Assembly: GCF_030272615.1 (NCBI RefSeq)
Contig: NC_081411.1
Span: forward strand, 181,124,977 to 181,188,976
DNA length: 64,000 nucleotides
Direction: 5' to 3'
DNA from: Cryptomeria japonica
Lineage: Eukaryota > Streptophyta > Pinopsida > Cupressales > Cupressaceae
Shown: positions 32,749 through 44,740 of the stretch, one piece after another
Layout of the letters: each line of letters begins with the position of its first letter
Position numbering within the stretch: the stretch's first letter is position 1
Notes under the pieces: model-generated
Told to the model about the DNA's origin: nothing
Database searches by the model: none
What the model saw: only the letters and a program-made list of their open reading frames with translations
Position numbers and translations under genes: made by a program

Positions 32749-33705
32749 TGTCCCCTTTTCAAATTAGGATTTAATAACAAACAATAATAATAAAATTCTA
32801 AATATAAAAGAATAAAATTAAACATAACCATAACTAAAATTTAGTTAAATTTAATGAATGGTCAAAAGGAATAAGATGAATAGTTGTGTCTCCCTCAAAC
32901 ATGAGATATAAAAGGGAGAAGAGAACTTCATTGTACAGGGGAGAAATTTGGGAATGAGAAGTACAAAACTTATTTAATTAAGAAATGTAGATCTAGCTAT
33001 GAAAGGTTATGTCCTTTTCAATGGGAAAAAATAATGATGAGTTGCACTCTTTTAAATGGTGTTAATTATGAAAGGATGTCTCTCTTGCCAAAGGGCATAC
33101 ATGATGAAGAGGTGTGACATCTCCCTCACATTGAATGATATAAAGCAAATCAATAAGTGCGATCACCATTTATCAGATCAAATCAGTACCATTATTAAGT
33201 TATAGGAATTGGCAGCCTCCTAGTAGGGGACAATAGAATGGTATTAGAGCATGACCCTTCCATCCTACATGGTACAAAGATAAATTAGGAGAAACACTTT
33301 TCTATATGTATAGATATCATTGATTTTATCAAACATATCAACAATGGCAAAAAGTGCATTGCATAATTTATCAGCACACTTGGAAGAGCAATTGGAGCAA
33401 GTAGCAAATTGGAAGATCATCATCAACATATTTACTAAAGACTATATCAAAGACAACCATTTTTTATTCTGTACCCTTTGAGTAAAAGGAAGAGTATAAA
33501 GATATATTAAATTCACTTAGTATTAATTTATAATGATTAATTTTAAAGATCATTGAAGAAATGACTAAAGTTCATTCAAGGAGAAATCAATGGAATAAGT
33601 GGAATAACCAAGCATTCAAATAAAAAAGAGTACAAACCTAGAACTATTTATACATGTTGATTATTATTATTGTTTATTATTAAATCCTAATTTGAAAAGG
33701 GGACA
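32749..33705. mobile_element. Element K: short LTR-like module closed by a 45-bp inverted repeat
   Basis: The two ends (32749-32793 and 33661-33705) are inverted copies with one mismatch, starting TGTCCCCTTTTCAAATTAGG. The left 485 bp look like an LTR by themselves: TGTCCCC at 32749, TATAAAAG at 32907-32914, and CTAGTAGGGGACA ending at 33233. A primer site TGGTATTAGAGC follows at 33240-33251, then a short ATG frame (MAKSALHNLSAHLEEQLEQ) near 33344. No second direct LTR is present. Flanks (TATAA / TTTAA) do not give a firm target duplication. It could be a TRIM-type retroelement with a rearranged right end, or a MITE that captured LTR sequence. Confidence 0.6.
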
Positions 33706-35453
33706 TTTAAAAATCTAATGACTAATTAAATTATGCATCAATTTTGTGTTTGACTTAATTAAAAAATTTCCTCAATATCTTGCCTAGACTCTACATATCT
33801 CCACCATCCTAACCTCCACAACTAGCATAACAATGTATCATTTCAAGCATAGTCAATTAAAGTGTTATAGAATGGAAGGAAAATAAGACTTGTTCTTTAT
33901 GAAAATGAAAATCGATACCCGAATTCATGATTGTTTTCACTAACCATGATGGTTAGATTGGTTGCAACAAAAGGCTAAGACCATATTCCATTTAACCATG
34001 TGATGATTTTATGTCATGTCATCATAGATTGGATCACTCACCATAGGTTCAACAAAATAATTCAAAGAAGTTTGAGGTAAATCATGTATAGTTTCCTCTA
34101 TAAATGATTTTATTGTTATAGGATGCAATTTGGAATCTATAAGATTGGAAAACAATGTATTTGCCACTTCTAATGGTCAAGCATCAAATACATATTACCA
34201 AGGATGATCTACATTACAAAAGCATCATTGTGTACACTGAACTTAAACATGTTGTTGGGATGTATGCCTTTTTCTAGTACCTTTGGATTAAGGATCCATA
34301 TACATGTCCTCTTCAATCTCATTATAATGTTTGCTACTATTAATAATTTTTTAAATGACATTGTCTAGTTCTACCATTTCTAACCTCTTTATTTCAATAT
34401 TTGGAAATATTTCTAGCCACATTCCTCTTTTTTATTTGAAGTATTATTTAAATATTGAAGATATTCTCACATTGAGGGGTTGTTATGTGACATGTGCATT
34501 GACAATGTAAGCAAATTAATACATGATATCCTTGCCTCTTAGATAGTTATAACAACAACATGGCTTCCACAACTAAAAAAATTAGCAAGTGCCTATTTGT
34601 GGGTGACACACCACTTGGAATGACCTTGCAAAGTGGTGCAACCACTTCGTAAATACTTATTTTACCATCCATGTGTGGGGTTGGGTTGTCTTGTAAGCAC
34701 CAAATTCATAGTGAGTAATGTATTTTTAATATTTTTTAATCCTTAAATAGATAAAACATTGGTATACTCTATCTAATAGCATTGGCACAACACATAATGG
34801 TTATCCACTTCCAAATTTTTGGAATTATTTAAGATACACTTTGCTACCCATTTTTTCAAAAATCCTCATGACAACATTTATCCCTATATAAATACTAATT
34901 TCATCACATTTCCATATTTGTTGATGTCCATATGTCCATTTACATCATAGGCTCTTGACATTGTTGTGTAGAATGTGGACAATATCATGGATGAGGTTCA
35001 GTGTTCTATCTTTGCCAAGCCCTTCCACTATCTTGAAAGCGAGTTAAAGATGACACATTTTAAACCCAACCACCTAAATCCTACAAAGCAACCCATGCTT
35101 AAATGGGTTTGATTGAGGTTGGTCTATTTGAAAAATTTATTTCTTCGTAATGATAATCTCAAGGCCATGGTCCATTGTAGCCATATATTTACACCATTTA
35201 ATAATTAAATCCTCTTCATCTATACTCAACATGGTTGGAGGGCCTTTCTTTGACATCAATGTTATCTCAACTAACCAACTTTGGTGAGAGTGGTTGTTGG
35301 GATTCTCCCTTTCTTAATTGCACTCATTGTGGACATCCCATTATCCTCCACATCTTTGAGAACTCCATTCATATCCTCTATCATCCATTATGTTCAAGGG
35401 TAAGTTCAAGAACATGATTCCCACTTAGGGGGAAGTCCATCCATTAGGAAATG
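33706..35453. other. Low-copy AT-rich stretch, nothing recognised
   Basis: No ORF with family resemblance, no LTR ends and no strong repeats. The short open frame at 35235-35417 has no recognisable domain. Confidence 0.5.
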
Positions 35454-35640
35454 CACTACCAAGAACGGGGACTCGTTTAGCTTTGGGCCCCCGAGGCAAA
35501 AAGAAATAGGGACCCAAGGCAAAAAATAACGGACCCTCGTTCCTTTTAAAAATGGGGGCCCACTATGTAAAAGAAACAGGTCCCGGTTTTCAAAAACACT
35601 TTTCCTCCTTTTTTTACCCTATTTTTCTTTTTTTTTTGAA
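35454..35640 (+). mobile_element. CACTA-like transposon terminus (left end)
   Basis: CACTACCAAGAACGGGG follows ATG (possible 3-bp duplication). CACTA elements typically start CACTACAAGAA. The next ~120 bp carry clustered GC-rich motifs GGGCCC, GGGACCC, GGACCC, GGGGGCCC and GGTCCC, which resemble the subterminal transposase-binding repeats of this class. No inverted partner was found in the window, so the call rests on one end. Confidence 0.45.
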
Positions 35641-35834
35641 CAATTGTAGTAAAGAGGCATGAAGGAGAATGGGCCCCATATTGTGGACACATTTTCGACC
35701 TTCCACTACTATCTTAGGTATGCCATCAATCACTCGGTTGACATTTTTTAATTTTATTCTATTTTTTATTTTGTTTTTTGTATTTATGTTTTTTAGAAAT
35801 TAGGGTTTACATTAATTAGCTTTTATATTTGTGA

Positions 35835-36030
35835 GTTACCAAGTAGTTAACAAATCAAAACCAAAACCAAATAGTTAACAAAATCAGTTAATTTAGACAT
35901 ATTAAAATGCATGGAATCCTTATGCCCAAATAGTTAGCAAATCAAAACTAAAAACAAATATTTAATTTAGACATATTAAAATGCATGGAATCCTTATGCC
36001 CAAATAGTTAAAAAATGAAAACCAAATAGT
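35835..36030. repeat. ~72-bp direct repeat
   Basis: The phrase TTTAGACATATTAAAATGCA with GGAATCCTTATGCCCAAATA recurs at about 35891 and 35963, with related AAATAGTTAACAAA blocks on either side. Lies inside the putative left arm of J. Confidence 0.75.
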
Positions 36031-36190
36031 GTAATCATAGGCTATGGAAGAAAAATCAACACCCTTAGAGGATCTATCTGGTTAGAGGAATATTCTTATC
36101 CATGTTTAGGTAGGATCATTGAATGTATTTAGATCACCATTGTTTTTTATAGGCGGGTCTTCCATATTAACATCACTACTATCTATAATA

Positions 36191-37145
36191 GGTTGGGATC
36201 TAAGAACATTGAGAGGGGGGGTGAATCAGTGCTCTACTAGAATGAACAGTTTTTAACTTTCTACACCATGCAAGTATGTACCGATAAACAAGTAAGCATA
36301 TAACAAGAAGGAAATAAATCATCCACATAATTAACACCATAACACATAGATTTTACACATGGAAAACCTCAATGAGGAAAAACCATGGTTGGATTTGTGA
36401 CCCACAATATCAGTTCACTAGCCATATGAAAAGATATTACATAAACAGGTGCTTGCACTTGCAGGAAGGCACACTACCTAGAGCATACTTCTCATCACCA
36501 AAGAGTCTCACTGACTACAATCTTTCTGATAAAGTAAATTACTAAAAATGAACTCAAGAATGCATCTGCTATGCTAGATAGAGTTTTGGTTCTGGTTCTG
36601 CTCTGTACTAGTTCACAGTCTTGAACTGTTATTGGTATTGCTTCTCCTCCAAGAGTACTTTCCTAGCTATTTATAGATTATTACATGATACAATGTTCAC
36701 ATACAAAAATTATCTCCTTACATATAATTCGCACCACAGTTTTGTTATACTTATTATTCACCTATTACATCATAATCTCATTTGCATCCTATATCACTTC
36801 TTCTTCTTCTTTCAAAATTGGCCTAGCAGACTGACTTATATACCTATTACATATGATATCCCTTATGTTGGCTTACAATGCATTTACAAAAGATATTCAA
36901 TGTCGGCATCGATAATAATTATAAAATTATTTACAAAAATAAATCTTCCTTGATGTCGGCTTCCTTCAAGTACTGATGTCAGGGTGCTGGTGCTGATGTA
37001 GACCTAAATGCTTCCAATGTCGGTATCTGTCGGTATATGCCTCCTAGTGTCGGTCTGTGACTTCCATCAGATCTTGTTACCTTCTATCTAATCTTGTTTC
37101 CATCAATGACAACAAAATGAATCCAATGAGTGTCAATTACCAACA
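36191..37145 (-). repeat. 3' LTR of element I
   Basis: 955 bp; its outer end reads GGTTGGGATC where the other LTR has TGTTGGGATA, so the terminal T has mutated. TATAAATAG on the minus strand at about 36667-36675 is a likely TATA box. Confidence 0.9.
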
Positions 37146-37280
37146 ATCTCCCCCTTTGGCATTCATGGCAACACTCATGTGAAAAATGGATTCCCTGCCG
37201 GTGTGCTCCCCCTGAGCAACACACTTCAACTAATAACATATCCTTGATATTTTTCACATATGTACATACTCCCCCTTTGA
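37146..37280 (-). other. Two polypurine tracts of element I
   Basis: CCAAAGGGGGAGAT (minus) at 37146-37159 directly at the LTR, and a second CAAAGGGGGAGTA near 37268-37280, about 120 bp away in the element's upstream direction. Confidence 0.8.
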
Positions 37281-37361
37281 CATTAATGCCGAAGACCGGT
37301 GAAAGAATTAAAAAATGAAAGAATACAGTTAGAGTCATTTGAGCTTAGTAATCTTCATAAT

Positions 37362-40300
37362 TTATGGGTATGCCTTTTGCAGCAACTGAAGATATGTGTC
37401 CCAGCTCGATTTTAAAGTGTCTAATATCGATGCAAGTCCACTGAGTAAGTGGGCAAGTGATTCCTTTTCCTGGGAATCTACCAATGTGGGCTTGGCTAGC
37501 ATATCCATACATTCTCTCTTGTGAACACCCAAAGAGTCAAGTCTTAGACTCACCAGTCCTCCTAAATTTCTTGCTCTCCTCAGTATTTTATCATTTTCTT
37601 TCTCAAAAGAAAAAACTTGGTTCTCCAAGGACAAAATTTGTCCATCAACAGATGTAGTTAGTGTAGTTAGCCCATCAAAAGAATTAGCAATAGTAGCCAT
37701 TTTGTTATATAATTCTTTCAATCTATCATCTACATTAGCTATTAGAATTCCTATATTACAACATACTTGGTAAATATTGGTGCATTGTTTCAAACAAACC
37801 TCAATAGAGATAAGTTTGTCTTCTATCTTCTTCTTCCTGGTTTCTATAAGTTGATCAAAAGTTGCCCTTTTTACAGTAGAGAAACTATCCAAATCCTATT
37901 GGTCTGCAATCTGTCTCAAGGATTGATAGTTATTTGATATGTGTTCTATTAAAGCTTTGAACTTACTAGAAGGGATTGCTCCATCCTCAATCTGATAGTC
38001 AGGTATTATTATGTGTAATACAAAGACTGATTGATCAATTAACCCTTTGTCTACAGTTCCTTCCTTTAACAATTTCAGAGTGGCCATCATCATTAGTTCA
38101 GTTGGACTTAACTCAAAAATTGATTTCTTCTAAACCTGAGAAGTGTCAATTGCCAAAACTCTTGTCGGTGAATATTTTTTGCCTACTGATATGGACTCAG
38201 TTGATTTAACCTTGTCCATCTCAACCTCTTTTGCTTCGATGGCTTCACCACTTGGTGTAGTGTCAGTTACTGTCGGTGGATTATTATCCATAGTGTTTCC
38301 AGTGTCCTGTACACTCTCTTGCTCAAAATTATTTTGTGCTGGTATAAAGTGTACACTCCCTGTGACTATCGGTTGTGGTTGTGTGCTAGTAGCCTCAATC
38401 GGTTGTGATTGTGTCAAAATTGGAGTAGAATTGCCCAAAATACCCTTTCCTTTTGGTTTGTCACGAATTGTAGGGGGTGTTGCCTTTGCAAATTCTTCCT
38501 GAGATGTGAGAAAGTCTAGGTTTTTCTGAAAGAATTTTGTCCACCCCTTACTTGTCTCATTTACCACCTCGTTCACTCTACCCATCATAAGAGTTATCTA
38601 CCAGTTTTTACTACTAAAAATTGTCCTATTAGTTGTATCTATACATCTTTTCATCTCTTCATTATTTATAGTGCCACATTGTTCCAAAAGTGCAACTTCC
38701 TTTATTTCCCTATCCCTCTTGACAGCATCAAGTCTCCTAGGTTCAATTTTATTGTATAGAGATAAAGGTATCTCTTTCAAAATTTCAACTAATGCCTTCT
38801 TATAGATATCTATATACAATAAAATAGCTTCCTTTAAATCATTTTGCTCACTCTCTTTAAAAACTTCATAATATTTTGATAAATTCTTTAATATCCCATC
38901 TTTTGTCACTCCATCAATAATTTCAGTACAAGTCATTGTTGTCTTACTAGATCCGTGTTATTCACCCTTCTACTTTTTGCTTGTTGTTGCCAGTGTGACT
39001 AGTTTCCTCTTCTGTATAGGCTTCTTTACCGGTGGTGGAGGTGCAGCAGGTTGAGCTTCCTTTCTAACAAGTCTCCTCCTTAGTTCTGCCTTTTGTTTCT
39101 CTACTGGTGGTTTTACCACATTCTTCCTTTGCACCCTTCTGAAAGCCAGAGGCTGATTATCCTTAGCGTCAGAGTTGAAAGTTATTGGGGAAATGTGTGA
39201 TTGTGGATTCTTCACTTCTTCAGTAGCAACTTCTATCGGTTTGACTCCCTATTTATATTGGGAACCTAGTTGAGCATCTATCTTATAAATCACATTTTGC
39301 ACATATGCAAACATTTTTTCAACTTTCTTCTCTCTCCTTTTTCTATTGAAACTTGTTTTCACTTCAAGAGCCTTTTCTCCTGCTCTATTGAAGTGCTCTA
39401 TTTTTTCATCCAAAGGGGCATCTAACAATGTCTTTGTATAGACTTCAAAGATCCTATCATCTACCTCATATCCTAGCTCAGTGATCCATATTTTCCTGGG
39501 TTCAATAGCTTCCATGAGTGTTTCATCAGTTTTCACCATGAAACATATGTTAGTGGAGTACTTCTCCACAATGTTCTTAGAGATTATTTCCCTTTGCCTC
39601 ATGTTCTCTTGAAATTTCTTAAAGTAACCCCAAAGCTGCTCATCCCTACCAGTACCAAGACCAGTTACAGCCATTTTGATTTGCATACCTATCGGTATGT
39701 CATGAGCCCATTCCTTCTTTCCTAAACTGGGTAGCTCATTCAGGAAATAAAGCATTAAACAAACAATTAGGTTTCCATATCTAAATGTGCCTTTCTTGGT
39801 TCCTTTCATCTTTTAAAGGTTTAACATTAACTCACTCCTCATCCATTCACATAATTTACACTTCACATTATTTCTTAACATTTGATATGCAACATGAATG
39901 CATGAACTTGCAACAAAATTCAAGCAATTTGATTGAGTTACCTTATATCCTATGATCATGCTTGAAAATTTTATGTTTGATTCAGTGATTGTACTTTTCC
40001 TCATAGATCTATTATCTGGTGTGGAACCAGTGAGTTTTTAAACCTCTGTGTTGAAAATTTTCTTACCAGGTTCTTGTCCAACCGTAGGTAAGCCGGTGAC
40101 AACTTGAATAGCTTCCTTTGTGATCATGTAGGGTCTGTCTAGCCAAATGAAATCATTGTGAAACCTGCTTAGGACATATCTAATAACTTCATCCTTGAAT
40201 TTTGGTAAATACAGAATACCGGTTAACCCTAGATCATCAATTACCTTAAATTATGGTTTAATGTTTCTGGTGTCTCCCAGTATCACTGATTGATAAATGC

Positions 40301-40520
40301 TTTTTATGTCTTCAGTGCCCAGATCCCCAAGAGTGCAATGGATGTATTCCCTCACATCTTCAACATACATTACTCCTTCAGGAACCCTAGAAAACCCTTC
40401 CGTAGACTCTTCCTTCTTCACAATCTTGGGAACCTCCTTAAAGACTGGCCTTAACCTATCCTTAACTTCGACAATTGTTAGATCTGCAATAAAAGTAGGA
40501 GCAGAAGATCCAGATGCCAT
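37362..40520 (-). pseudogene. ~1,050-codon ORF of unknown function carried by element I
   Basis: One reading frame runs from ATG at 40520 to a stop at 37362 without a frameshift; I see seven in-frame stops before the end (40251, 39813, 39249, 38970-region, 38598, 38130, 37896). The N-terminus is MASGSSAPTFIADLTIVEVK. The first half is globular, with FIWLDRPYMITKEAIQVVTG (about 40090-40165) and GTFRYGNLIVCLMLYFLNEL (about 39730-39790). The middle is Lys/Arg/Pro-rich (APPPPVKKPIQKRKL, about 39010-39060), then acidic and Thr/Pro-rich. The C-terminus is strongly helical and probably coiled-coil (SLENQVFSFEKENDKILRRA, about 37580-37640). I do not recognise a catalytic motif or membrane anchor. It sits where SIRE-type Copia elements have an extra 3' ORF. 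The first part vaguely recalls the 'putative plant transposon protein' domain, which I cannot confirm. Confidence 0.7.
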
Positions 40521-40849
40521 TTCGGAAAATACTTGAGTGAATGTTGGTGAAATATTTGAGTGCTTCAGATAACTATTCCAAATCCTCTCTCAATGCTATG
40601 CTCGCTCTTAGTTCACCTTTACTTCACTCTGATTACTTGAATGGTCGGTGAGTGAAAATGAATTCACTTACCCTCTTTTATTCATGAATAAAACCCTAAT
40701 TTTATGTCATTAATTCTTCACCAACAACCCTACGGATGTCGATTTCATAGTTAAGTGTTAGGGTAGCCTTCATTGATGATGAACACAATTTTCTAGATTT
40801 CTTTCCAAATCTCCTTAGATCTCTTCTGGGGTAATATGAAAAATTTAGC

Positions 40850-42057
40850 AATGACTTTGCCAACCCCTAAGGCTCATGCCTTAGCTACTGGTGGAATTTT
40901 CTGTCAGTGGAGGATTACCCTATTCTACCCATGGATATACTAGTATAGATTCATCTCCACTTTTTTCTTCAGATTTTATAACCCATCTCTTGGTATGGAC
41001 TTGTTGTATTTCATGTACCTTCTACTTCCCTTTCTCATTGTCTTTATCATTATTAGCCAGTTGAGTCTTGCTTCTATAATACTTAGCAATATGACCTATT
41101 TTGTTGCATGCATAACATGTAACATTTTTCTTCTAAATCAATTTGACATATCCGGTATTATTATTATTTCTTGACCTGTCATGATTGGCAAAATGTCAAA
41201 AAATTTCCCATGCATAACATTTAACATTCATTTTGCAATCTTCTAATTTGTGACCATATTTCTTGTAGTTTGTGCATTGACCGGGAATAGAATTGTATTT
41301 TTGATTTGCCTTATTTCTACATTGTTTAGCCATGTGCCCAAATTTATTGCAAATAAAACATCTACCATTGAATTTATAAGCATTAGATTGCGTTACCGGT
41401 TTCCTCTGTTCTGATGAGTTCTACATACCGGTTGTCTAATCTTCATTAGTAGTACTGGAGCTTTCACCTTGTACAAATCTAAGTCCTCTAAAATCACAAA
41501 TCTATCTTTGTCTTTTCAGTAAGTCATCCAAATGTGTAGTACAGATCCTAAAATTTTCTTTATATTCACTTGCGGTAGTCAGATCATCTCTCAGAGTAGT
41601 TATTTTCCTTTCTAGTTCTTTGTTCATTATTTTGGGAGTGTAACAAATCAGTTCTCAACAGATTATTATCATGAGTCAATCTTCCACATTCATCAAACTT
41701 GTTCTTCAAAGATAAAACAAGACTATCTTCCTTCTTCTTTCTGTCAATGTCTTTTGATAATCTCATGGTCAGATCTTGCATTTCATTCTTCATGAGTATA
41801 TTTTCTTGACTTAGTTTCTGACATTGTTCCTTAAGAGCATTCTTCTCTTTCTGACATTGTTCCTTAAGAGCATTCTTCTCTTCATCATCTGGTTGTTGCA
41901 AAAGTTCTTTCCTTTTGGCCTGAGAAGATGACAACCTTTCTTGCAGAATAGAAATGAATTCATTTGCAGAATTTAACTCTTCTTACAATTTTAAGTTCTT
42001 CATCCTTTCAGCATCATAATCCTCAAGAGCCATCTCAAGTTGTTTCTCCATAGCCAT
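40850..42057 (-). pseudogene. Gag of element I: coiled coil plus zinc knuckles
   Basis: ATG at 42057 (MAMEKQLEMALEDYDAERMK), 75 bp inside the LTR edge. After one stop (41983) the frame gives SSSQAKRKELLQQPDDEEKN and a long heptad-like coiled coil to 41584. Frames then shift. A nucleocapsid region carries CFICNKFGHMAKQC (41319-41360), a second box with one Cys lost (CTNYKKYGHKLEDC, about 41230-41275) and a third with its last Cys changed (CYACNKIGHIAKYY, about 41085-41130). A dense Glu/Lys coiled coil before zinc knuckles is unusual for Copia gag, which suggests a modified capsid. The gag-pol link is gone. Confidence 0.75.
41814..41879. repeat. 33-bp tandem duplication in gag coiled coil
   Basis: Two perfect copies of a 33-bp unit (11 codons, giving the doubled KNALKEQCQKE). 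In frame, so it lengthens the coiled coil without disrupting it. Confidence 0.92.
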
Positions 42058-42117
42058 GTTCAAAGATTCTAGTTTCAGGATCTTCCTCAAGCTGTAAAAC
42101 TTCTTCTGAGGAACCAA

Positions 42118-42130
42118 GCTTTGATACCAA
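42118..42130 (-). other. Primer-binding site of element I
   Basis: Minus strand TTGGTATCAAAGC next to the 5' LTR; one mismatch from the initiator-Met complement. Confidence 0.85.
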
Positions 42131-42131
42131 T

Positions 42132-43088
42132 TGTTGGGATATAAGAACACTGAGAGGGGGGAGTGAATCAATGTTCTACCAGAACGAACAATTTTTAACT
42201 TTCTACACCATGCAAGTATGTATCGGTAAACAAATAAGCATATAACAAGAAGCCAATAAATCATCCACATAAATGAACACCATAACATATAGAATTTATA
42301 TGTGGAAAACCTCAATGAGGAGAAACCATGGTGGGATTTGTGACCCACAATATCAATTCACTGGCCATATGAAAAGATATTACATAAATAGGGGCCTGGA
42401 CTTGCAGAAAGGCACATTGCCTAGAGCATATTGCTCATCACCAAAGAGTCTCACTGACTATAAGTTTTTTGCTAAGTAAATTACTGAAAAATGAACTCAG
42501 AAATGCATCTGCTATGCTAGATAGAGTTTTGGTTCTGGTTTTGCTTTGTACCAGTTCATTGTCTTGAACTGTTACCGGTATTACTTCTCCTCCAAGAGTG
42601 CTTTAGTAGCTATCTATAGATCATTGCATGATACAATGTTCTCATACAAAAATAATCTCCTTACATATAATTCGCACCACAGTTTTGCTATACTTATTCA
42701 CCTATTACATCATAATCTCATTCACATCCTATATCACTTCTTCTTCTTTCAAAATTGACCTAGCAAACTGACTTATATACCTATTACATATGATATTCCT
42801 TATGTCAGCTTACAGTGCATTTACAAAAGATATTCAATGTCGGCCTTGACAATAATTACAAAATGATTTATAAAATTAAATCTTCCTTGATGTCAGCTTC
42901 CTTGAAGTACTGATGTTGGGGTGCTGGTGTCGGTGTCGGTGTAGACCTGAATTCTTCCAATTCTGTTATCTATCTGTATATGCCTCCTAGTGCCATTTTA
43001 TGACTTCCATCAAATCTTGTTTCCTTCTATCTAATCTTGTTGCCATTAATGACAACAAAATGAATCCAATGAGTGCCAATTGCCAACA
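42132..43088 (-). repeat. 5' LTR of element I
   Basis: 957 bp, plus-strand edges TGTTGGGATATAAG and TTGCCAACA. About 93% like the other LTR by eye. Confidence 0.92.
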
Positions 43089-44740
43089 TAATCTTCTTGG
43101 ATAAGATTTTATTTACATACATGTCCTTGATGTAAATCTTAAAACATAGTTTGCTAATGTGAATACACCAAGTGATAGGGGGAGCATGATGTATTATTAT
43201 CCTATTATAGAAGATTAGATTAGAACATGGTTAATTAATCCAAAACTAAGTCAAAAAAGAATTAATTGGGGGATTGCATTTTAAGGTTTAAATGTATCTA
43301 TATGGACAAGATAATGTTGTAAGATACAATGATGTAAAATTTGAAAACATGATAATTAGTGTGTAACTTCTCGATAATAGATTAGTTTGTCTTGATTGGC
43401 CCTAGTAAGTGTTGAATTATCTATGATAGGTAGTCATTCAAATACATAAGCATAAGGAAGGTAGTTATTCCTTATTAACTAACCCTTATATCAATAGAAA
43501 CAAATGTTGAATACACTTTTACCAATCAAAGAAGTGATATAGAATACATAGGGAGAACCCTTAAGCCTCCTTAGAGTTATATTTTCTTTTGTACAATGCA
43601 ATATATAAGATTGAAATATCAATTTACTTTAGTATTTTCATATCTTTTTCTTCTTCCAAATCACATTACTTGTGGTAAAATATTTTCATTGCCTTTTTAT
43701 TTACTCAACTCTTTAAACATATACTACAAAATAGCGCAAGAAATTGTTCTCATACACCAAATTATTGTTTTATTGTTGGTAAATTATTTGATATCAAAAT
43801 ACCATCCCCTATGCACTAGTTACATATTTGGACCTTGGACATCCCACATTACCTCTTAGTTGGGATGCTTCTAGAAGAGGTAGTGATCCAAATTTAAACC
43901 TTGCTAGCTTCTCCAATATTTATTTTTCTTTATCCTAAAGTATCTAAATACATCCTAAGATCTCCATTGCACTTCTTTTCATCCTCATTCATTTCTTGAA
44001 ACAATCCATTTATCTACAAAGCTAAGTTATATCAATATAAAAAAAAGGTTGAATACACTTTTACCAATCAAAGAAGTGATATAGAATACATAGGGATCAC
44101 CCTTAAGCCTCCTTAGAGTTATATTTCCTTTTGTACAATGCAATATATAGGATTGAAATATCAATTTACTTTAGTATTTTCATATCTTTTTCTTCTTCCA
44201 AATCACATTCCTTCTGGTAAATATTTCCTTTTGTACAATGCAATATATAAGATTGAAATATCAATTTACTTTAGCATTTTCATATCTTTTTCTTCTTCCA
44301 AATCACATTCCTTGTGGTAAAATAATTTCATTGCCTTTTTATTTACTCATCTCTATAGACATATACTACAAAAATAATAGATTTTTTTTAATATTTTAAC
44401 ATGATGTATATTTATAGTTTGTGTAGATTTAAATAAATGAAAAAAAAGGTGATGTATTTTAAAAGATATGAATCTATTATTGAATTTATAATAGAAATGA
44501 AGATTAAATGAATGTTTTTTTTAAGTTTCATGCTCAAATTTTTTTCTATTTAAATATTCAATAAGAACATGTGTATGTTTTAATTCAATTAGTATATTAT
44601 ATTTCATGTTGAGTTCAATAACTATGTGTATGTTTTTACTTATAAATGATTTTTTTTTAATCTAATTAGATTCTTGTTTGACATAGAGTTGTATATAATT
44701 CATGTATATATTTATATATATGCAGGCATTGTCATTTATC
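43089..44740. other. Non-coding left arm of J with duplicated segments
   Basis: Continues the sequence that element I interrupted. A segment at 43509-43738 is repeated at about 44049-44370 (540-bp offset). Within the second copy a ~103-bp block (CCTTTTGTACAATGCAATAT...) is tandemly doubled (about 44120 and 44223). No coding potential recognised until 44741. Confidence 0.7.

Larger units (their letters stand above)
36191..43088 (-). mobile_element. LTR element I, Copia-like, no pol, with long unknown ORF
   Basis: 6,898 bp on the minus strand. The LTRs are 36191-37145 and 42132-43088. The target duplication is TAATA/TAATC (one mismatch). Next to the right LTR is primer site TTGGTATCAAAGC, and next to the left LTR is PPT CCAAAGGGGGAGAT. 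The internal 5 kb encodes a coiled-coil gag with several zinc knuckles, then a ~1,050-codon frame (40520-37362) with no protease, RT or integrase resemblance. So it is a non-autonomous element that needs pol in trans. LTR motifs group it with C1, E and F. Confidence 0.9.

Noticed and set aside
33240-33705. Complete small retrotransposon with two direct LTRs in K
   Set aside because: The right end matches the LTR start only in inverted orientation and over 45 bp; no direct second LTR was found.
36621-36953. 110-codon frame with transmembrane-like segments
   Set aside because: Lies wholly in the LTR of element I, overlaps its TATA region and is not open in the other LTR copy at the same length.
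38143-38502. 119-codon hydrophobic plus-strand frame, possible membrane protein
   Set aside because: Exact antisense of the Thr/Pro/Glu-rich part of the long element I frame; hydrophobicity is a by-product.
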